From Pseudoalteromonas neustonica (lineage in GTDB: Bacteria > Pseudomonadota > Gammaproteobacteria > Enterobacterales > Alteromonadaceae), in the NCBI RefSeq assembly GCF_001653135.1, contig NZ_BDDS01000004.1, positions 282,013 to 346,012 on the forward strand: a stretch of DNA of 64,000 nt, given 5' to 3'. The notes under the pieces are model-generated. The model had not been told where the DNA came from. It worked only from the letters and a program-made list of their open reading frames with translations, and searched no databases. Position numbers and translations under genes: made by a program. Shown here piece after piece: positions 9,061-17,717 of this stretch (position 1 is the stretch's first letter; every line of letters begins with the position of its first letter).

Positions 9061-12000
9061 ATGGCCTCAACACGCTCCTCATTTAATCTATTAACCTCGT
9101 TACGTGCCAAATTGATCGGTGCTTTTTCTGCAGTGATGATCATTCTTGCCATTATCGGTTTAACCTCCTTTTTCGCATTAAAGTCCGCCTCTGATGGTTT
9201 TAAAGATTATCGCGAACTAGCACGAGATAGTAATCTTGCCGGAATTTTACAATCAAATATGCTTATGGTGCGTATGAACGTAAAAGATTTTTTGCTCACT
9301 GGCAGTAACAAAGATATTGAACAATACACACAATATTTTAATGATGTTGATGCCCTACTCAAAAAGGCCAAAACCGAAATTAATAACCCCCAAAGAGCTG
9401 AAATGGTTTCAGAGTTGAGCTTAGAAATAAATACCTACAACGCAACTTTTGACGTAATTAAACAATACAGAGTTGAACGAAACATATTGGTTAATGAACA
9501 ACTCAATACCCTCGGCCCACAAATGGAGAAAGATCTCACCGATTTAATGTTAAGCGCTTCAAATAGTAACAATATTCAAGTCGCACATTTGGCTGGGCTG
9601 GCAATGCGCAACTTGTTACTTGGTAGACTTTACGTTATTAAATTTCTAGAAAGCAATGAAGAAAGCGCTGCGCAACGTGTACGTCAAGAATTTTCAGCAT
9701 TCGATACTCAAATTGCACAACTTCAAACGGCCTCTGCTGCTGGCAATAGCCAATCCTTGATCAATAAAGTAAATGATAATCGAAATAGCTATTTAGATGC
9801 TTTTGAGCAAACCGTTAATATTATTAATGATAGAAACGATAAAGTAACCAATACCCTTGATGTGATAGGGCCTAAATTTGCAAGCTTGGTTGATGATCTA
9901 AAGCTCTCAGTTAAGCGTGACCAAGATCAACTTGGCCCACAGTTAAAAACTAAAAACGAAAATGCAATCAATCAAATTGTAATCTTCTTTAGTGCCGCTT
10001 TAGCGCTCAGTGCTGTTATTGTGTTTTTCTTAACGAAAGTCGTTATGAAGCAACTTGGCAAAGATCCTACTGAGCTTGAGCACATTGCACTGGCTATTGC
10101 TAAAGGTGATCTAGACCAAGAATACGACGAACACAAACCCGAGGGAGTGTTCAAATCAATGTTATCAATGCGAGATAACTTAAAAATCGGTCGTGACAAA
10201 GAAATGCAAGAACGTCGTATTGCACAAGTTAATGCGCGCATTAAAAATGCGCTCGATAACGCCAGTTCAAGCGTGATGATTACTGATAAAGATCATAATG
10301 TCATTTATATGAATGATGCCATAAATACGATGTTTAGTAATATCGAGAAAGACATCCGCACAGAGTCACCTGGCTTTAATGCAAAGCAAATCATCAATAC
10401 TCCACTGGCGACCCAGTTTGATTATTTTAAAACTATACAAAACGATATCAATCACTTAACGAATGTTTTTAATGGCCAATTTGTTATCGGTGGCCGTACT
10501 TTTATTTTGGTTGCAAGCCCTGTGATCGTTGATAACCAGCGTGTTGGGACCGTTTTTGAATGGGAAGATAAAACAGATTGGCTCACACAAGAACAAGAAA
10601 AAACACGTATAGCATCTGAAAATGCCCGTGTAAAATATGCCTTAGATGGCTCATCCGGCCGAGTAATGATCACCGACAAATCATACAATGTGATTTATCT
10701 AAATGACGCTATAAAAACCATGTTTGCAGAGGCTGAAAATGCAATCCAATCTGTGGTTTCAGACTTCACTGTACAGGCAGTTTTAGGCGCAAAACTCGAT
10801 ACTCACTTTTCGCACTTCAGTGATTTACTAAACCAGTTTGATGATCAACAAAGTAGTATTAAAACAGAGCTTATTATTGCGGGTCATACTTTTAGTATTG
10901 TGGCGAGCCCTGTAAATGTTAATGATGAACGCGTAGGTACCGTTATTGAGTGGGAAGACAAAACACAATGGCTTGCACAAGAACAAGAAAAAACACGTAT
11001 CGCATCTGAAAATGCACGGGTTAAATACGCCCTTGATAGTGTATCTGGTAATGTCATGATCGCAGATCCTGATCTGAATATTATCTATGCCAATAACGAA
11101 TTAAAAACAATGTTTAATAATGTTGAAGCAGATCTTAAAACTCACATAAACAATTTTGATGCACAAAACCTCTTTACCTTAAGTATTGAACAGTTTTATC
11201 TTGAACCAGAGCAACAAAAACACACCTTTGAGGCACTAACAAGTACATACCGTAGCACAGAGCATATAGGTAACAGTGTCTTTGCACTCACGGCAAATCC
11301 TATTTTTGTTGATAATCATCGCATTGGCACCGTCCTTGAGTGGGTTGATAGGACTGCTGAAGTAAATATAGAAAAAGAGATAGACACAATAGTTCATGCT
11401 GCATCGCACGGCGATTTAAGTAAAAAAATAGATATTCAGGGTAAATCAGGATTTTTTGAAAAACTGAGTACCGGATTAAACTTACTCGTAGAGACCGTAG
11501 AAGTTTCTGTTAACGATGTAACCTTAATGCTTGGTGCAATGGCACAAGGGGATTTATCAAAACGTATAACCAATGAGTACGCTGGTACGTTTGGTCAATT
11601 AAAAGAAGATACCAATGCAACAGCAGATAAATTAACCGAAATTATTTTTGGTATTCGTTCTGCTGCTAGCAGTATTTCTCAAGGTGCTAACGAGATAGCT
11701 CAAGGTAATGCTGATTTAAGTCAACGTACTGAAGAGCAAGCAAGCAGTTTGGAACAAACTTCTGCAAGCATGGACGAAATAACTGAAATAGTGCAACAAA
11801 GTGCGGTCCGTTCAGAGGAGGCTAACGATCTCGCCCAAGAAGCAAAAGAACGAGCGGAATCAGGCGGCAATATTGTTAGCCAAGCAGTTAGTGCGATGCG
11901 CGAAATAAACGACTCAAGTAAAAAAATTGCCGAGATTATTTCTGTGATTGACGAAATAGCCTTTCAAACAAACTTACTAGCATTGAATGCCGCCGTTGAA

Positions 12001-12399
12001 GCCGCAAGAGCCGGTGAACAAGGTCGAGGGTTTGCAGTCGTCGCTGGTGAGGTAAGAAACTTAGCACAGCGTTCATCTAGTGCAGCAAAAGGTATTAAAG
12101 ATCTCATTCGTGATAGTCAGGTCAAAGTTGCCGAAGGCACCGAGCTGGTCAATCGTTCGGGTGATACATTACGCGAAATAGTCGAATCCAATGCTAAAGT
12201 CCGCGATATGATGCAAGAGCTTGCAGAATCAGCGAGACATCAATCTGATGGTATACGACAAATAAACTCAGCCGTTACTCAAATGGATGAAATGACGCAA
12301 CAAAACGCAGCACTTGTTGAGGAGGCTGCCGCTGCCGGTGAATCAATGGCAGAACAAGCAAGAGGAATGAATGAAACAGTTGATTTTTTCAGAACTTAA
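9061..12399 (+). CDS. methyl-accepting chemotaxis protein with three tandem PAS-like domains
   Basis: Chemoreceptor of 1112 aa. TM1 about 17-38; a long helical periplasmic sensor of about 260 residues, the size of an HBM (helical bimodular) domain; TM2 about 304-328; HAMP-like linker; three consecutive PAS-like modules (about 388-500, 513-640, 643-775), each opening with a KYALD/KNALD helix and a VMITDKxxNVIYxND strand and closing with RVGTVxEWEDKT; a second HAMP-like region (about 776-870); then the signalling hairpin with [27 protein letters not shown] lies five bases before the ATG. The joints between PAS modules are almost identical at DNA level, showing recent internal duplication. None of the modules shows a clear haem or flavin signature. 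Confidence 0.94.
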   Translation: MASTRSSFNLLTSLRAKLIGAFSAVMIILAIIGLTSFFALKSASDGFKDYRELARDSNLAGILQSNMLMVRMNVKDFLLTGSNKDIEQYTQYFNDVDALLKKAKTEINNPQRAEMVSELSLEINTYNATFDVIKQYRVERNILVNEQLNTLGPQMEKDLTDLMLSASNSNNIQVAHLAGLAMRNLLLGRLYVIKFLESNEESAAQRVRQEFSAFDTQIAQLQTASAAGNSQSLINKVNDNRNSYLDAFEQTVNIINDRNDKVTNTLDVIGPKFASLVDDLKLSVKRDQDQLGPQLKTKNENAINQIVIFFSAALALSAVIVFFLTKVVMKQLGKDPTELEHIALAIAKGDLDQEYDEHKPEGVFKSMLSMRDNLKIGRDKEMQERRIAQVNARIKNALDNASSSVMITDKDHNVIYMNDAINTMFSNIEKDIRTESPGFNAKQIINTPLATQFDYFKTIQNDINHLTNVFNGQFVIGGRTFILVASPVIVDNQRVGTVFEWEDKTDWLTQEQEKTRIASENARVKYALDGSSGRVMITDKSYNVIYLNDAIKTMFAEAENAIQSVVSDFTVQAVLGAKLDTHFSHFSDLLNQFDDQQSSIKTELIIAGHTFSIVASPVNVNDERVGTVIEWEDKTQWLAQEQEKTRIASENARVKYALDSVSGNVMIADPDLNIIYANNELKTMFNNVEADLKTHINNFDAQNLFTLSIEQFYLEPEQQKHTFEALTSTYRSTEHIGNSVFALTANPIFVDNHRIGTVLEWVDRTAEVNIEKEIDTIVHAASHGDLSKKIDIQGKSGFFEKLSTGLNLLVETVEVSVNDVTLMLGAMAQGDLSKRITNEYAGTFGQLKEDTNATADKLTEIIFGIRSAASSISQGANEIAQGNADLSQRTEEQASSLEQTSASMDEITEIVQQSAVRSEEANDLAQEAKERAESGGNIVSQAVSAMREINDSSKKIAEIISVIDEIAFQTNLLALNAAVEAARAGEQGRGFAVVAGEVRNLAQRSSSAAKGIKDLIRDSQVKVAEGTELVNRSGDTLREIVESNAKVRDMMQELAESARHQSDGIRQINSAVTQMDEMTQQNAALVEEAAAAGESMAEQARGMNETVDFFRT

Positions 12400-12527
12400 A
12401 CGAACCATTTAAAGGCTTTGAGTATAATTATGAAACAGAGCCCATTGAGCTTTTAAAATTGATATTCGCAATCTTTGGGCTATTTAATCGCGGCACGGAG
12501 TTTGTAATACAACCCTAAAAAGCTCCC

Positions 12528-12566
12528 CCTAATAACACCTCTCTTTTAAAGTAAGGTGTTATTAGG
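12528..12566. terminator. 13-bp perfect inverted repeat between convergent genes
   Basis: CCTAATAACACCT and AGGTGTTATTAGG flank a 13-base loop in the gap between the end of the second chemoreceptor (+) and the end of the TetR gene (-). On the minus strand a T-run follows about eight bases after the stem; on the plus strand none does. Probably a bidirectional transcription stop. Confidence 0.55.
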
Positions 12567-12583
12567 ATACTTGCTTCAGACAT

Positions 12584-13189
12584 CTAACTATATGCTTTAA
12601 TAAAACGTGATACGCAGTCTTGAATATACGTATCAGGTGGTAACTCTCCTTCTTTAGCCTGACCTAAAGCATGGCGCATTTTCCAATCCCCTTGTGTCAT
12701 GCCTAATAACTGTAAAGTAGCAAATGTTGAATTTTCAATATTGAGCAAGCCCTCTTGCGCCATACACTGCAAGCAGGTTTCAACTTGCTGTAGCACCATT
12801 TTTGGTGCAGCTTCATAGAAGAACACACCTAACTCTGGGTATTCATCTTTATGTGCAACACATGTGTCGTACACTCTCAGCGCTTCTGGCGAAAAGACTA
12901 AAGCAATAAAATTAGTCACTACTCGTAAAAGATTCGATTCAACACTTTGTCCGACATCAAATTGTTCTTTTCGTAAATTAGACGATGAACAATGTGCCGT
13001 TATTGTTTCAACAAACAAGTTATTTTTATCTTTAAAGTGGCTATAAACAGTTTGTTTAGAAACCTCAGCCAATTTAGCAATTTGATCCATGCTGGTATTA
13101 GGAAAGCCTTTATCCATAAATAATGTGGTTGCAGCTTTAATAATCTGCTGTCGTTTTTGTTCTGAACGGCTCAGGGTCGTTATTTCCAT
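12584..13189 (-). CDS. TetR/AcrR-family repressor
   Basis: A 201-aa regulator with the TetR helix-turn-helix near the N-terminus: AATTLFMDKGFPNTSMDQIAKLAEVSKQTVYSHF-type sequence spanning about residues 18-52. The C-terminal half is the all-helical ligand-binding and dimer region, similar in style to the AcrR/TetR_C proteins that control efflux pumps. A GTG lies two codons upstream of the ATG at 13189, but GAGGTG is the ribosome site for that ATG, so 13189 is chosen. It is divergent from an RND adaptor and pump, with a perfect palindrome at 13200-13226 just upstream of its own start, so it probably represses both itself and the pump until an inducer binds. Confidence 0.92.
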   Translation of the reverse strand: MEITTLSRSEQKRQQIIKAATTLFMDKGFPNTSMDQIAKLAEVSKQTVYSHFKDKNNLFVETITAHCSSSNLRKEQFDVGQSVESNLLRVVTNFIALVFSPEALRVYDTCVAHKDEYPELGVFFYEAAPKMVLQQVETCLQCMAQEGLLNIENSTFATLQLLGMTQGDWKMRHALGQAKEGELPPDTYIQDCVSRFIKAYS

Positions 13190-13199
13190 TATCACCTCA

Positions 13200-13226
13200 A
13201 ATCAAACTAGACAGTCTAGTTTGATT
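13200..13226. promoter_or_regulatory. probable TetR operator, 27-bp perfect palindrome
   Basis: Two 13-base arms (AATCAAACTAGAC and its complement) around a single central A at 13213, ten bases upstream of the repressor start and about 130 bases upstream of the adaptor gene. A weaker related pair, TTAGAC and GTCCAA, follows at about 13246-13263 and may be a second, degenerate site nearer the pump promoter. Assigned to the TetR protein by position and symmetry. Confidence 0.75.
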
Positions 13227-13356
13227 AGTTTATATTTATTCAAAATTAGACTCATTAGTCCAATTCTAAATCATTCTGCGTGTGTAGCAAAGTGCTGCAC
13301 GTTTAATACGTATGTAATACAGGCTCATTTAGCGTGACTACAATATGGATATACCG

Positions 13357-14406
13357 ATGAAAAAACACCTGTTTGGAGCAATAATTTTACTTGCCCCCTT
13401 TTTAAATAACGCTCAAAACCTTGTCCATGTGGCAGCTTACACGGTAAAAAAACAAGCTGGCTATAATCAAACGCGCACGCTCAGCGGTCAAGTTATTAAA
13501 CAACATGACGCCAAATTGAGCTTTGAATTTTCGGGTAAGATTGAACAAATATATTTTGACCAAGGGCACACAATTAAACAAGGTGAGGTCATTGCACGTC
13601 AAGATACACAGCTTTTAGCCATTGAAAAACAAAAACTACACGCCCAAAAACAACGAACTCAAGCACAGCTTACATTAGCTAAACTGGAAAAAAACCGTTT
13701 AATAGAGCTTGATAAAAAAAATTACTCGGCCACCTCCGCCCTTGATCAAGTTAAAACGAATATCGCAGTACTTAATGCCGAACTCACAGGAATAGAAGCA
13801 AGTTTAAATGAAGTAAGTATTCGCACTCAAAAAGCGCATTTAACAGCTCCCTTTAATGGTATTTTAGGCCAACGCTTTGCATCACAAGGCGAGATTGTCG
13901 CAGCAGCTACACCCATTGTTCGTTTAATCGAAAACCAACACGCGCAAGTAAGCATAGGTATTCCACTCACATTAAAAAGTACCATTAAAAATAGCATGGA
14001 TATTGAAATAGCAGGGCAAACCTTTGCAGCACAATCACTCAGTAAAGGTGCGAGTATCGACTCACGAACGCAAACCTTAACCATGCGCTTTTCATTACCT
14101 AACCACGCAGTGGTTTACTCCGGTCAGTTAGCAAAATTAGCACTGCATCAATATCAACAACAAACCGGTTTTTGGGTGCCACTAGATGCCCTTGCAGATG
14201 GTATTCGTGGTACTTGGCAAGTTTACCAAATTACAGACAACATTTTAAAACCTATCATAGTTCAACTTTACTATGCTCATGATGGTTACGCATTTATTGG
14301 TGCGCCACTGCAAGATGGCGATCAAATTGTAGCCAATGGCATGCATAAGTTATCAGCTAATATTTTAGTTAATATTGTTGAAAATAAACCGACTAAGGTG
14401 CTGTGA
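13357..14406 (+). CDS. RND efflux periplasmic adaptor (membrane fusion protein)
   Basis: HlyD/AcrA-type adaptor, about 349 aa. It starts with a hydrophobic export signal (MKKHLFGAIILLAPFL); no lipobox cysteine is seen. Then a barrel-sandwich/lipoyl half (KLSFEFSGKIEQIYFDQGHTI), an alpha-helical hairpin rich in Lys and Gln (about 85-140), the second lipoyl half (APFNGILGQRFASQGEIV), a beta-barrel and a membrane-proximal domain. It should bridge the inner membrane pump encoded next to an outer membrane channel such as TolC, which is not in this window. An ATG four codons upstream (13345) is the alternative start; neither has a strong ribosome site. Its stop overlaps the pump start (TGATG), so the two are co-translated. 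Likely controlled by the divergent TetR. Confidence 0.92.
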   Translation: MKKHLFGAIILLAPFLNNAQNLVHVAAYTVKKQAGYNQTRTLSGQVIKQHDAKLSFEFSGKIEQIYFDQGHTIKQGEVIARQDTQLLAIEKQKLHAQKQRTQAQLTLAKLEKNRLIELDKKNYSATSALDQVKTNIAVLNAELTGIEASLNEVSIRTQKAHLTAPFNGILGQRFASQGEIVAAATPIVRLIENQHAQVSIGIPLTLKSTIKNSMDIEIAGQTFAAQSLSKGASIDSRTQTLTMRFSLPNHAVVYSGQLAKLALHQYQQQTGFWVPLDALADGIRGTWQVYQITDNILKPIIVQLYYAHDGYAFIGAPLQDGDQIVANGMHKLSANILVNIVENKPTKVL

Positions 14407-17400
14407 TGATCCAGTATTTATTTAACCATGGCCGCTTTCAGGCGTTACTGGTTGCGCTGCTTATTGTTAGTGGTTTAGCCGCAATTAATGGCCTACCGCG
14501 TACTGAGGATCCGCGTATATCGAATCGTTTAGCTATTGTTACCACAGCATTACCCGGCGCCAGTGCCGAGCGTGTGGAAGTGCAAGTCAGTGAAAAAATC
14601 GAACAACGACTTAAATCACAAGCCGAAGTAAAACATGTATCGTCTATTTCTCGCCCAGGATTGTCGGTCATTACCGTCGAATTAAAAGATGAGATAACCC
14701 ATGCACCACCGGTTTGGTCACGGATGCGTGATTTACTCGGTGATGTTCGCAGTCAACTTCCCGAAAACGCTGCACAGCCGCTACTTGATGACGAGCGCGG
14801 ATACGCTTACACCCGTATTGTATCTGTTAATGCACGCGACGACTCTATTACAATGGCAACACTTAATCGCTACGCTAAAGAGTTACAAAACCAATTGCGT
14901 AACGTCTCCGGCGTTGAGCTTGTACATATATTTGGCCAAGCCGAAGAAGAAATTCGTGTTACTGTCGATCAACAAAAAGCCAGCCTTGCTGGTATTTCGC
15001 AAGCTCATATTCATGCAGCAATAAAGGGCGCTGATGCAAAAGTGGCTGCGGGCACATTAACCAATGATAAGTCACAAATGCAAATAGAGGTTACAGGTGC
15101 TTTTGATTCTGTTGCACGTATTGGTGCAATTCCCGTCAGTAGTAATCACACTGCTAGCCAATATCAACTCTCTGATATCGCAGACATATCACGCACAATT
15201 AAAACCCCAGTCAGTGAAATTGCATTAATTGATGGTAAACCAGGCCTATATATCGCCATTCGTATGTTACCTAAATTACGTATTGATAAATTTTCAGATA
15301 AAATCGATGTCGTTGTACAACAATTTGAGCTAGAACTGCCCAATCAAATTGAACTACAAAACATTTTTGATCAACGTGGTTATACCCAAGAACGCTTAGG
15401 TGATTTACTCGGTAATATTGCCGTAGGTTTTATACTTATATTAGCTGTATTATTTATTACCTTAGGCTTCAAAGCCGCGTTAATTGTAGGTACTGCATTA
15501 CCGCTCACGGTATTATTCACCCTGGTAAGCATGCACTTATATGGTTTACCCATCCACCAAATGTCAGTCACCGGTTTAGTTGTTGCGCTGGGGATTATGG
15601 TTGATAACGCCATTGTGATCACTGATGCAGTACAGCGCTATCGTCAGCAAGGACTCAATGCTATTGCTGCAGTTGAAAAAGCCGTGGCACATTTTTGGCT
15701 ACCGTTACTTGGCTCAACCCTCACCACGATTTTAGCGTTTGCACCTATTGCTTTGATGCCCGGTGCTTCAGGAGAGTTTATTGGCGGCATCGCCCTAAGC
15801 GTGATTTTTGCGTTGATTGGTTCGTACATAATTTCCCACTCATTGGTTGTGGTATTTGCTGGGCAATTTATAAATAACGAGCAACGGACAGGCATATTTT
15901 ATCAAGGTATACGCACACCAAAGCTCAGTAAACGCTTTGCAGCTACATTAAAATACAGCCTAGCAAAACCAAAACTCACATTGCTGCTAGTGTTTATATT
16001 TCCCGTTGCTGGCTTTTTCGGTGCAGGGCAACTCACCGAGCAATTTTTCCCGCCTTCAGACCGCGATATGTTTCAAATTGAAGTGCACTTTGCCCCGCAA
16101 GTAAGTATTGAATCCACCCGTCAAGCAATCAAAGAAATGGACGCCCACATTCGCAAGTCCCAAGGAATAGAAAAACTTGATTGGATGATAGGCACAAATT
16201 TCCCAAGCTTTTATTACAACATGATGCAGCGTAACCGCGGCGCAAATAATTACGCGCAAGCGATGATCAAAGTCACCGATTTTAGGCGGGCTAATGAATT
16301 GATCACCGCGTTACAACATCAGCTAGACAGTGAGTTTCCACACGCGCAAACACTGGTAAGAAAACTCGAACAGGGCCCACCATTTAATGCGCCAATTGAA
16401 ATGCGAATTTACGGACCTAATCTCGATACTTTGGCCGATCTCGGGCAACAGTTACGAACCCAATTAATCGCCCATAACGATATAACTCATACCCGGCCAA
16501 CACTCTTATCTGGCTCACCAAAACTGTGGCTAAATACTGATGAAGCCGCTCTTACTCATGCAGGACTGAGCCTCAGCGGTATGGCAACACAATTGCAAAG
16601 CCAGTTTAATGGAGTGGTCGTAGGTAGTATTATTGATAACACAGAAACCGTCCCTGTCCGCGTTAGAGTCGCGGATAACCGCAGAGACGATATTAGCGCC
16701 TTATTTAGTACGCAATTAAATACAGCAGCCAACGCCACTCAATTAAACACTACACAGCCGCTATTGGTTGAATCATTTGCCAGTGCAACATTAAGCCCAT
16801 CTCGCGGATCTATAGCTCGTCGCGATGGTGAGCGAGTTAACATTATCGAAGCCTATTTAGCAACCGGCGTATTACCGCAAACGGTATTGAATGATGTAAC
16901 CGCAACAATTGCACAATCAGGCTTTGTGTTACCTCATGGCTACAGACTAGAGCTAGGTGGTGAATCACAAAAACGCAATGAGGCGGTCGGTAAATTACTC
17001 GGGCAAGTGGGTATTATAGTAGTGTTATTGATCACCGTGCTGGTTATGTCATTTAACTCATTTACGACCACCGCATTGATTTTAATCAACGCCTTGCAAG
17101 CAGCTATGCTTGGTTTGCTTAGTGTATTTATTGCCGGCTACCCGTTTGGTTTTACTGTAATCATCGGTTTATTAGGTTTAATGGGATTGGCTATTAACGC
17201 TGCTATTGTCATTTTGTCAGAGCTCAACTCGCTTCAAGCACTTACTGACAAAAGCAAAATCGTTGCCGCAGTAATGACCTGCTCACGCCATATCAGCTCT
17301 ACCACTATCACCACCGTTGGTGGTTTTTTACCGTTAATACTTGCTGGCGGAGGCTTTTGGCCACCATTTGCCGTAGCCATTGCAGGTGGAACGGTGTTGA

Positions 17401-17486
17401 CAACAATGCTATCGTTTTATTTTGTCCCTGTGGCGTATTATTTGCTGTCTAAGCGAAAAGTACATCAAAGCCAAATAGGCCCTTAA
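14406..17486 (+). CDS. RND-family efflux pump permease
   Basis: Proton-driven inner membrane exporter of 1026 aa with the usual RND plan: TM1, first large periplasmic loop, TM2-TM7, second large loop, TM8-TM12. The start is the ATG at 14406, with AAGG seven bases upstream; GTG at 14403 is an alternative. In TM4 the charged pair seen as Asp-Asp in AcrB is Asp400-Asn401 (GIMVDNAIVITD), and the TM10 lysine of AcrB is replaced by Asn (GLMGLAINAAIVIL, Asn931). This fits an HAE1 branch with a reduced proton-relay set rather than AcrB itself. Substrate range cannot be predicted; a drug or toxic-compound pump under the TetR regulator is the simplest reading. Confidence 0.93.
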   Translation: MIQYLFNHGRFQALLVALLIVSGLAAINGLPRTEDPRISNRLAIVTTALPGASAERVEVQVSEKIEQRLKSQAEVKHVSSISRPGLSVITVELKDEITHAPPVWSRMRDLLGDVRSQLPENAAQPLLDDERGYAYTRIVSVNARDDSITMATLNRYAKELQNQLRNVSGVELVHIFGQAEEEIRVTVDQQKASLAGISQAHIHAAIKGADAKVAAGTLTNDKSQMQIEVTGAFDSVARIGAIPVSSNHTASQYQLSDIADISRTIKTPVSEIALIDGKPGLYIAIRMLPKLRIDKFSDKIDVVVQQFELELPNQIELQNIFDQRGYTQERLGDLLGNIAVGFILILAVLFITLGFKAALIVGTALPLTVLFTLVSMHLYGLPIHQMSVTGLVVALGIMVDNAIVITDAVQRYRQQGLNAIAAVEKAVAHFWLPLLGSTLTTILAFAPIALMPGASGEFIGGIALSVIFALIGSYIISHSLVVVFAGQFINNEQRTGIFYQGIRTPKLSKRFAATLKYSLAKPKLTLLLVFIFPVAGFFGAGQLTEQFFPPSDRDMFQIEVHFAPQVSIESTRQAIKEMDAHIRKSQGIEKLDWMIGTNFPSFYYNMMQRNRGANNYAQAMIKVTDFRRANELITALQHQLDSEFPHAQTLVRKLEQGPPFNAPIEMRIYGPNLDTLADLGQQLRTQLIAHNDITHTRPTLLSGSPKLWLNTDEAALTHAGLSLSGMATQLQSQFNGVVVGSIIDNTETVPVRVRVADNRRDDISALFSTQLNTAANATQLNTTQPLLVESFASATLSPSRGSIARRDGERVNIIEAYLATGVLPQTVLNDVTATIAQSGFVLPHGYRLELGGESQKRNEAVGKLLGQVGIIVVLLITVLVMSFNSFTTTALILINALQAAMLGLLSVFIAGYPFGFTVIIGLLGLMGLAINAAIVILSELNSLQALTDKSKIVAAVMTCSRHISSTTITTVGGFLPLILAGGGFWPPFAVAIAGGTVLTTMLSFYFVPVAYYLLSKRKVHQSQIGP

Positions 17487-17502
17487 CTTCTAAGTAAAAC
17501 CT

Positions 17503-17536
17503 GTACGTTATGGCACATTTATTGTTCGTAACGTAC
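17503..17536. repeat. inverted repeat after the RND operon
   Basis: GTACGTTA and TAACGTAC separated by 18 bases, 17 bases after the pump stop codon. There is no T-run after it, so it is a weak terminator candidate or an unknown protein site. Confidence 0.35.
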
Positions 17537-17717
17537 TATGGCGCAAGTAACACACCGCTTTAAAAGGTGGCCATTAGTCTACTGTTCGTCACCTACTTAA
17601 AAATTTATTCATAAAAATAAAGTGAGCTATTTTTATTATTATGATCATAAACCTCAAATTGTTTACTTGCATTTATTGCAGGGTGTTCAATAATATAGCT
17701 ATAGCTTATTTAAAAAA

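Noticed and set aside
17511..17524. Possible sigma-54 promoter (TGGCAC-N5-TTGT) before the propeller kinase
   Set aside because: The essential GC at -12 is GT, and it lies within an inverted repeat about 200 bases from the start codon.
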